Source: an uncultured Clostridia bacterium (GTDB taxonomy: Bacteria > Bacillota > Clostridia > Christensenellales > Aristaeellaceae). Taken from it: a DNA stretch of 64,000 nucleotides. The position numbers and the translations under genes are program-made. Positions 54,233-64,000 of the stretch are shown in pieces (positions within the stretch are counted from its first letter, which is position 1; every line of letters begins with the position of its first letter). The stretch spans positions 1 to 64,000 of the forward strand of contig CALVKT010000016.1 in the NCBI GenBank assembly GCA_944333055.1, in the 5' to 3' direction. The notes under the pieces are model-generated. The model was not told the origin of the DNA. It made no database searches and was given only the letters and a program-made list of their open reading frames with translations.

Positions 54233-55129
54233 TCAATCGCGCTTCCCCCCGCGTCTGGCCGCGAGCATCTCGCCATAGGTGTACATCGCCAGACCGGCGA
54301 TGACCGTCAGGCCGCCGATGAGCAGCGGCACGGTCACCGGCTCGTCAAAGAGCAGAAGCGACCAGATGGCCGCGCCGATGGGCTCGCCCAGCAGCGCAAA
54401 GGACACGACGTCCGCGCTGACGTAGCCCAGCAGGTACGTCATGAGCGCATGGCCGCCCAGCGTGCACGCCAGCGCCAGCACGATGATGCCGCCCAGCGAT
54501 TCTTTCGTCGCATGCAGCCCGCCGGTGAACGGGGAAATGCACAGCAGGCAGAGCGCCGTGACGATGTACACGAACGTCATGTAGCCCAGCGCGGGCAGGT
54601 CGCGGCGCGCCGCGCGGCCGCAGAGCCAGTGCCCCGCGATGAACATCGCGCCCAGCAGCGCGAGCACGTCGCCCAGCAGGCTGCCGTGTTCGCCGGTCAT
54701 CGAGAGCAGCGCGATGAGCGCCGCGCCGATGATGGCCACGATCGCGCCGGGCACGGCCTCGCGCTTGATCGGCTCGTGCAGCAGGATGCCCGAAAGCGCC
54801 GCGACGAACAGCGGCTGCGTGCACACCAGCGCCGTGGAGACGAACGTGGAGGCAAAGCTCAGGCTGGTCATCCACGCCGTGTAATGCAGCGCAAGCAGGA
54901 AGCCCGCCGCGCAGGCCAGCAGCAGCTGCCGCCTGGGCGCGCGCAGCACGGCGAGCAGCTCGCCGCTGCGGATGGCCGGCACCAGCAGCACCAGCGCCGT
55001 CAGGCACATGCGGCCAAAGGCGATGGTCACGGGCGACGCGCCGCACGCCAGCGACCACTTGACCATCGGGCCGGAGATGCTCACGCCGGCGACGGCCAGA
55101 AATACGAGTAAACCCTTGTTCATCTTCAT
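54233..55129 (-). CDS. EamA/DMT family transporter
   Basis: A 298-residue transporter of the drug/metabolite superfamily with ten predicted helices in two EamA repeats (about 5-140 and 150-285). Typical segments are LHYTAWMTSLSFASTFVSTA and VVSFALLGEPIGAAIWSLLL. Substrate unknown. The ATG at 55129 is preceded by GGGAGAAG. It follows the gyrA terminator, so it may be read at low level from the gyrase operon; the asnS promoter begins in its own 3' flank. Confidence 0.88.
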   Translation of the reverse strand: MKMNKGLLVFLAVAGVSISGPMVKWSLACGASPVTIAFGRMCLTALVLLVPAIRSGELLAVLRAPRRQLLLACAAGFLLALHYTAWMTSLSFASTFVSTALVCTQPLFVAALSGILLHEPIKREAVPGAIVAIIGAALIALLSMTGEHGSLLGDVLALLGAMFIAGHWLCGRAARRDLPALGYMTFVYIVTALCLLCISPFTGGLHATKESLGGIIVLALACTLGGHALMTYLLGYVSADVVSFALLGEPIGAAIWSLLLFDEPVTVPLLIGGLTVIAGLAMYTYGEMLAARRGGKRD

Positions 55130-55148
55130 GCAGTCTTCTCCCGATGCG

Positions 55149-55185
55149 AAAAGGGAGCCGGCCGGGCCCCGCCCACCGGCTTCCC
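55149..55185 (-). terminator. Terminator of gyrB-gyrA
   Basis: On the minus strand GGGAAGCCGG and CCGGCTCCC pair with one bulge, followed by TTTTCG. Confidence 0.65.
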
Positions 55186-55198
55186 CTCGCGTGATGCT

Positions 55199-57706
<2,508 letters not shown>

Positions 57707-57723
57707 AGGTCCTTCCTCCCTTC

Positions 57724-60061
<2,338 letters not shown>

Positions 60062-60128
60062 GAAGCCTCCGCTTGCCTGCCGGCAGGACATTTGATGTGC
60101 GCTGCCGGCCGGATTTTCTTACCATAAT

Positions 60129-60157
60129 AGTATACCAAATTTTACGCGTTTTTTCAA
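60129..60157 (-). promoter_or_regulatory. Promoter of remB-gyrB-gyrA
   Basis: TTGAAA (60152-60157), 17 bp, TATACT (60129-60134) with an extended TGG, on the minus strand. Confidence 0.82.
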
Positions 60158-60201
60158 ATGCCGGACAGGTTTTTCCAGCGCTTTTGACGCAAAAAAACAC
60201 A

Positions 60202-60233
60202 CAAAAATTAGGCGCTGCTTTCAGCGCCTTTTT
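60202..60233 (-). terminator. Terminator of nrdD-nrdG-GNAT
   Basis: Stem GGCGCTG / CAGCGCC with a four-base loop, followed on the minus strand by TAATTTTTG. Confidence 0.82.
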
Positions 60234-60264
60234 CGTATAAAACCGGGCGATCTGCGCCGGCCTT

Positions 60265-60990
60265 TTACATCGAATCGTTCGTGATCCAGTAGGACAGGCT
60301 GCCCGCCTCCTCCATGCCCAGCCGCCTTTGCAGGCTGCGCGAGGCGGCGTTGTCCACCGCCACCTGGCAAAACGGCGTGTGCCCGCGCAGCATCGTGCGT
60401 CGGATGTTCGCCCGTTCGAGCGTGAAGCCCAGATGATGCCGCCTGTATGCGGGCATGATGTGCAAAAGGCCCATCGAGCCCTCGATGTGCTCGCCGATAA
60501 AGCCCGCCAGCGCCCCGTCCACGTACGCGCCGATCATCGCGCCGTCGGCCACGCGCCCGGCGAGGTACGCACGATCCGCATGACCGTAGTTCGCATAGAG
60601 AAAGTCGACGTGCGTCTCGTCGAGCCGGCGGATGTCCGCGCCGTCCGCCTCCGGCGGCAGTTCGCCGTAATAGGCGTAGTTGACGTACGGCACCGCGCGG
60701 CCGTATCCAAACGCCTCGCGGATGGCACGCACCTTCTGAATGCCGATCGCGCCGTGGAGCACGATGGCGCCGCCGTCGTGCGGCAGGCGCATGGCCATGT
60801 CCGTCATGCGCGCCGGATCGCCGGCGAGCATGTACAGCCCGGCGCGCCGGTGGCGCAGCAGCACGCCCAGCTCGCCCGCCTCCATCACGTCGGCCTGCCC
60901 GCGCGCCATGGTGTCGACCATCTCCTCGTAATACGCCCGGTCGCCATAGCCGCGCAAAATGGCCGCGGCGCGCGCTTCCTTTTCCGTCAT
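60265..60990 (-). CDS. GNAT family N-acetyltransferase
   Basis: A 241-residue protein. The C-terminal ~110 residues form a GNAT domain (GALAGFIGEHIEGSMGLLHI, PAYRRHHLGFTLERANIRRT as the acetyl-CoA loop region, and VAVDNAASRSLQRRLGMEEA). The N-terminal half is another alpha/beta module with no clear motif, so it may be a two-lobe acetyltransferase. Substrate unknown. It begins 12 bases after nrdG and has AAAGGAG. Confidence 0.85.
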   Translation of the reverse strand: MTEKEARAAAILRGYGDRAYYEEMVDTMARGQADVMEAGELGVLLRHRRAGLYMLAGDPARMTDMAMRLPHDGGAIVLHGAIGIQKVRAIREAFGYGRAVPYVNYAYYGELPPEADGADIRRLDETHVDFLYANYGHADRAYLAGRVADGAMIGAYVDGALAGFIGEHIEGSMGLLHIMPAYRRHHLGFTLERANIRRTMLRGHTPFCQVAVDNAASRSLQRRLGMEEAGSLSYWITNDSM

Positions 60991-61002
60991 GTGCGTTCTC
61001 CT

Positions 61003-61509
61003 TTACCAGACGTCCGGTTCAAACAGGCGGATCTCGCCCGCCTCGCGCGTCCTGTTCATGTCGATCAGCCGCTGGTTGCGGCTGCCGCAGTAGAGCAGAT
61101 CGAGCGACCGCTCATGCGCGATGTACGGGCCGTCCACCAGCACATCCACAAGGCCCAGCAGGCGCATGCGGTCCGGCCTGTTTTCCGCCATCAGCGCCTC
61201 CAGCGTGAAGCCCGTGTAGCACCAGACGTTTAATCCCCTGTCGCGCGCGGCCTGCGCCACCTCGCACAGCGCCTGCGCCTGCATCATCGGTTCCCCGCCG
61301 GTGAGCGTCACGCCGCGCACGAGCGGATTGGCGCCCAGCTTTGCGATGATCGCCTCGGTCGTCGATGCGTATCCGCCCGCAAAGTCGTGCGTCTCCGGGT
61401 TGTGGCAGCCCGCACAGCCGTGCGGACAGCCCTGAACGAAGACGGCCAGGCGATAGCCCGGCCCGTCCACGATCGATTCGGGCACGATGCCCGCCAATCG
61501 AATGTCCAT
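61003..61509 (-). CDS. nrdG: Anaerobic ribonucleoside-triphosphate reductase activating protein
   Basis: A 168-residue radical SAM enzyme that makes the glycyl radical on NrdD. The cluster motif CPHGCAGC (CxxxCxxC, residues 29-36) and [14 protein letters not shown] before it are typical, as are LTGGEPM and VDVLVDGPY. It begins 18 bases after nrdD. Confidence 0.96.
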   Translation of the reverse strand: MDIRLAGIVPESIVDGPGYRLAVFVQGCPHGCAGCHNPETHDFAGGYASTTEAIIAKLGANPLVRGVTLTGGEPMMQAQALCEVAQAARDRGLNVWCYTGFTLEALMAENRPDRMRLLGLVDVLVDGPYIAHERSLDLLYCGSRNQRLIDMNRTREAGEIRLFEPDVW

Positions 61510-61527
61510 GTTCTCTTCCTCTTGCGC

Positions 61528-63852
61528 TCAGTCCTCCGCCATGCCGTGCTTGAGGCGGTCGTGTTCCTCTTTGCGCTTGGCATTGTTCCAGCGGTCCATC
61601 GTGCCCACGAGATAGCCCGTGATCCGGCGGATGCGCTCAAAGTGCACCTCTTCCTCGTGCCGTCCGCACTTGGGGCAGCTGTCGCCGATGATGCCGTTGT
61701 AGCCGCACACCGGGTCGCGGTCGACCGGGTGGTTGCTGGAGCCGTAGCCGATGCCCGCGTCGTGCATGGCGCGCACGACGGCCTCAAACGCATCGAGGTT
61801 CTTCGTCGGGTCGCCATCCATCTCGATGTAAGAGATGTGGCCGGCGTTGGTCAGCGCGTGATACGGCCCCTCGATGTTGATCTTGTCAAACGCGCTGATG
61901 GGATAATACACCGGCACGTGGAAGCTGTTGGTGTAATACTCGCGGTCGGTCACGCCGGGAATGACGCCGTAGCGCTCGCGATCTATCTTCACGAAGCGGC
62001 CGGAGAGGCCCTCCGCGGGCGTGGCCAGCAGCGTGTAGTTCATCTTGCGCTGATTCGAGATCTCGTCGAGCTGCCTGCGCATGCGCGAGATGATCTCAAG
62101 GCCCAGCTTCTGGGCGCGCGCACTTTGGCCGTGGTGCTCGCCGATGAGCGCGATCAGCGTCTCCGCCAGGCCGATGAATCCCACGGACAGCGTCCCGTGC
62201 TTGAGCACCTCGCGCACCTCGTCCTCCCAGGAGAGCTTTTCGCTGTCCAGCCAGACGCCCTCGCCCATCAGGAACGGATAATTGCGCACCTTCTTGTGCG
62301 CCTGAATCTCAAAGCGCTCGTCGAGCTGCTCGATGACCATCCGCATGCGATCATCGAGCATCCGGTAGAACGCGTCGATGTCGCCCTTGGCCTCGATGGC
62401 GATGCGCGGCAGGTTGATGGAGGTGAAGGACAGGTTGCCGCGTCGGTTGCAGACCTCGCGCGTCGGGTCGTAGACGTTGCCGATGACGCGGGTGCGGCAG
62501 CCCATGTAGGCGATCTCCGTCTCGCGATGGCCGGGCTTGTAGTATTGCAGGTTGAACGGCGCATCCACGAACGAGAAGTTCGGGAACAGGCGCTTGGCGC
62601 TCACGCGGCAGGCCAGGCGGAACAGGTCGTAGTTGGGGTCGCCGGGGTTGTAGCTGACGCCCTCCTTGACGCGGAAGATTTGAATCGGGAAGATCGGCGT
62701 CTCGCCCTGCCCCAGGCCGCTCTCGGTGACCAGCAGCAGATTGCGCATGACCATGCGGCCCTCCGGCGAGGTGTCCATGCCGTAGTTGATGGAGGAGAAC
62801 GGCGTCTGCGCGCCCGCGCGGGAGTGCATGGTGTTCAGGTTGTGGATGAACGCCTCCATCGCCTGATACGTGCGCCGCTCCGTCTCGCGATAGCCGCGGT
62901 TGATCGCATAGCGCATGATGCGATCGGCGGTCTCGGCGGTCGTCATCTCCAGCAGGCGGCCGCGCAGCTCGGTCTCAAACGCCTCGTTGGGCTTGAGCGT
63001 GGGCACGAGCCCCGTCTCCTCGTAAATCTGGCGCAGAAGCTGCTTGGCGTCGTCGTCGCCGGCGCGGTGCATGAGCACGAGGTCCAGCCCCGCGCCCAGC
63101 GCCCGGCGGTATTCCTTGATATACGTCTTGGCCACGCCCGGCGCCATGTCGTAATCGAAGCTGGCGATCGCCTGTCCGCCGTGCTGGTCGTTCTGGTTGG
63201 ACTGGATGGCGATGCACGCCAGCGAGGCGTAGCTGCCGATGTCCTGCGGCTCGCGCAGCACGCCGTGGCCCGTGGAGAAGCCGCCCTCAAAGAGCTGCGT
63301 CAGATCGATCTGCGTGCAGGTGGTCGTCAGCGTCAAAAAGTCGAGGTCGTGAATGTGGATGTCGCCATCGCGGTGCGCCCGCGCGTGCTCCGGGTTGAGC
63401 ACATACATGTCGTAAAACTGCTTGGCGCTCTCGCTGCCGTACTTGAGCATGGTGCCCATCGCCGTGTCGCCGTCGATGTTCGCATTCTCACGCTTGACAT
63501 CCGAATCCGCCGCATCCTTGAACGTGATGTCCTGCAAAATGTGCATCAGGCGCGTCTTCGCCTCGCGGGCGCGGCTGCGCTCGGCGCGGTAGAGGATGTA
63601 CGCTTTGGCCGTCCTGGCGTAGCCCTCCTCGATGAGCACGCGCTCCACCACGTCCTGCACGCCCTCCACCGTCGGCGTGTCGATGCTCTCGTCGCGATTG
63701 ATCTCGCGCGTGACGATGCGCGCCAGCCGCTGCGCCTCCTCGCGCCCCTTGGCGCTGTCCGCCGCCTCAAACGCGCGCAGAATCGCCGCGACGATCTTCT
63801 CTTCCTCATAGGCGACCGTTCGTCCGTCGCGCTTGATGATTTTCTCCGGCAT
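61528..63852 (-). CDS. nrdD: Anaerobic ribonucleoside-triphosphate reductase
   Basis: A 774-residue class III reductase. The N-terminal ATP-cone (residues 1-90, IIKRDGRTVAYEEEKIVAAI) gives allosteric control. The body contains HIHDLDFLTLT and YKPGHRETEIAYMGCRTRV. The C-terminus has a zinc site (DPVCGYNGIIGDSCPKCG) and the glycyl-radical region RITGYLVGTMDRWN. The ATG at 63852 follows GGGGGA at nine bases. The promoter and two NrdR boxes precede it. Confidence 0.97.
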   Translation of the reverse strand: MPEKIIKRDGRTVAYEEEKIVAAILRAFEAADSAKGREEAQRLARIVTREINRDESIDTPTVEGVQDVVERVLIEEGYARTAKAYILYRAERSRAREAKTRLMHILQDITFKDAADSDVKRENANIDGDTAMGTMLKYGSESAKQFYDMYVLNPEHARAHRDGDIHIHDLDFLTLTTTCTQIDLTQLFEGGFSTGHGVLREPQDIGSYASLACIAIQSNQNDQHGGQAIASFDYDMAPGVAKTYIKEYRRALGAGLDLVLMHRAGDDDAKQLLRQIYEETGLVPTLKPNEAFETELRGRLLEMTTAETADRIMRYAINRGYRETERRTYQAMEAFIHNLNTMHSRAGAQTPFSSINYGMDTSPEGRMVMRNLLLVTESGLGQGETPIFPIQIFRVKEGVSYNPGDPNYDLFRLACRVSAKRLFPNFSFVDAPFNLQYYKPGHRETEIAYMGCRTRVIGNVYDPTREVCNRRGNLSFTSINLPRIAIEAKGDIDAFYRMLDDRMRMVIEQLDERFEIQAHKKVRNYPFLMGEGVWLDSEKLSWEDEVREVLKHGTLSVGFIGLAETLIALIGEHHGQSARAQKLGLEIISRMRRQLDEISNQRKMNYTLLATPAEGLSGRFVKIDRERYGVIPGVTDREYYTNSFHVPVYYPISAFDKINIEGPYHALTNAGHISYIEMDGDPTKNLDAFEAVVRAMHDAGIGYGSSNHPVDRDPVCGYNGIIGDSCPKCGRHEEEVHFERIRRITGYLVGTMDRWNNAKRKEEHDRLKHGMAED

Positions 63853-63894
63853 CCCGTCATCCCCCATTCGTTGCTCTTTGTAAAGCCAACACGT

Positions 63895-63910
63895 TCAAAC
63901 ATGTTGTACA
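63895..63910 (-). promoter_or_regulatory. NrdR box, proximal
   Basis: TGTACAACATGTTTGA on the minus strand, a near-palindromic match to the NrdR consensus. It is separated from the distal box by 15 bp, the standard arrangement. Confidence 0.75.
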
Positions 63911-63925
63911 CATCCGCATTGACCG

Positions 63926-63941
63926 ACACCATATCTTGTGC
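63926..63941 (-). promoter_or_regulatory. NrdR box, distal
   Basis: GCACAAGATATGGTGT on the minus strand. It starts a few bases after the expected transcription start, so NrdR binding would block elongation or initiation. Confidence 0.78.
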
Positions 63942-63954
63942 CGGTGCGGGATTT

Positions 63955-63983
63955 ATGATACAACATGCGCGCGTGCCTGTCAA
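63955..63983 (-). promoter_or_regulatory. Promoter of nrdD-nrdG-GNAT
   Basis: TTGACA (63978-63983), 17 bp, TATCAT (63955-63960) on the minus strand. Confidence 0.9.
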
Positions 63984-64000
63984 GCGGACAGTTCGCGCCG

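Overview
The window reads as chromosomal DNA of a high-GC, spore-forming, anaerobic Firmicute of the class Clostridia. The evidence is two alpha/beta-type SASP genes, a CotH-type protein, anaerobic ribonucleotide reductase NrdD/NrdG, PPi-type phosphofructokinase, a RemB-gyrB-gyrA block, the GGGtGRT/NifU-like pair and DUF5685. I place it near Christensenellales/Oscillospirales by impression only. There is no prophage, insertion sequence, CRISPR array, rRNA or tRNA that I can see, and no clear pseudogene by frameshift. Coding is dense and strand-alternating; TTG and GTG starts and 1-4 base stop/start overlaps are common.

Layout. 1-2.5 kb: ybaB-recR and two SASP genes between intergenic repeats. 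2.5-8.4 kb (minus): membrane-anchored alpha/beta hydrolase with an unusual nucleophile, DUF5685-DnaJ operon, znuA-znuC-znuB zinc importer. 8.5-14.1 kb (plus): polA-coaE-lytic transglycosylase-peptide-binding protein operon. 14.2-17 kb (minus): secreted flavinylated FAD reductase and a MerR/GyrI-type regulator whose likely operator is present at both promoters. 17.1-21 kb: mnmG, then an ECF sigma/anti-sigma pair. 21.2-24 kb: csoR-copA copper efflux, where the C-terminal chaperone domain of CopA has its own ribosome binding site. 24.2-28 kb (minus): a glycerol-3-phosphate-type oxidoreductase operon with a structured leader. 28.6-30.9 kb: a secreted caspase-like protein convergent with a patatin-fold protein lacking its nucleophile. 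31-35.8 kb (plus): CotH/lamin-tail protein, DUF4956 and a VTC-type polyphosphate polymerase. 35.8-39.5 kb (minus): nucleoside-type ABC transporter. 39.7-41 kb: PPi-phosphofructokinase. 41.2-43.8 kb (minus): FecCD-type permease, ATPase and MobB behind a riboswitch-like leader with a terminator/antiterminator switch. 43.9-47 kb (minus): unknown surface protein, GGGtGRT protein and NifU-like scaffold. 47.3-50.6 kb (plus): glnS-gltX. 51-55 kb (minus): membrane protein, tcdA, asnS, EamA transporter. 55-60 kb (minus): remB-gyrB-gyrA. 60-64 kb (minus): nrdD-nrdG-GNAT behind two NrdR boxes.

Most notable: (1) the uncharacterised leader RNA of the FecCD-ATPase-MobB operon, in which an aptamer-like segment can pair exactly with the 5' arm of the terminator; (2) the CotH-DUF4956-VTC cluster, a candidate surface polyphosphate system; (3) the CopA/CopZ gene-within-gene; (4) the MerR circuit over a secreted flavin reductase, with a textbook 19-bp promoter spacer; (5) a repeat family confined to convergent gene junctions.
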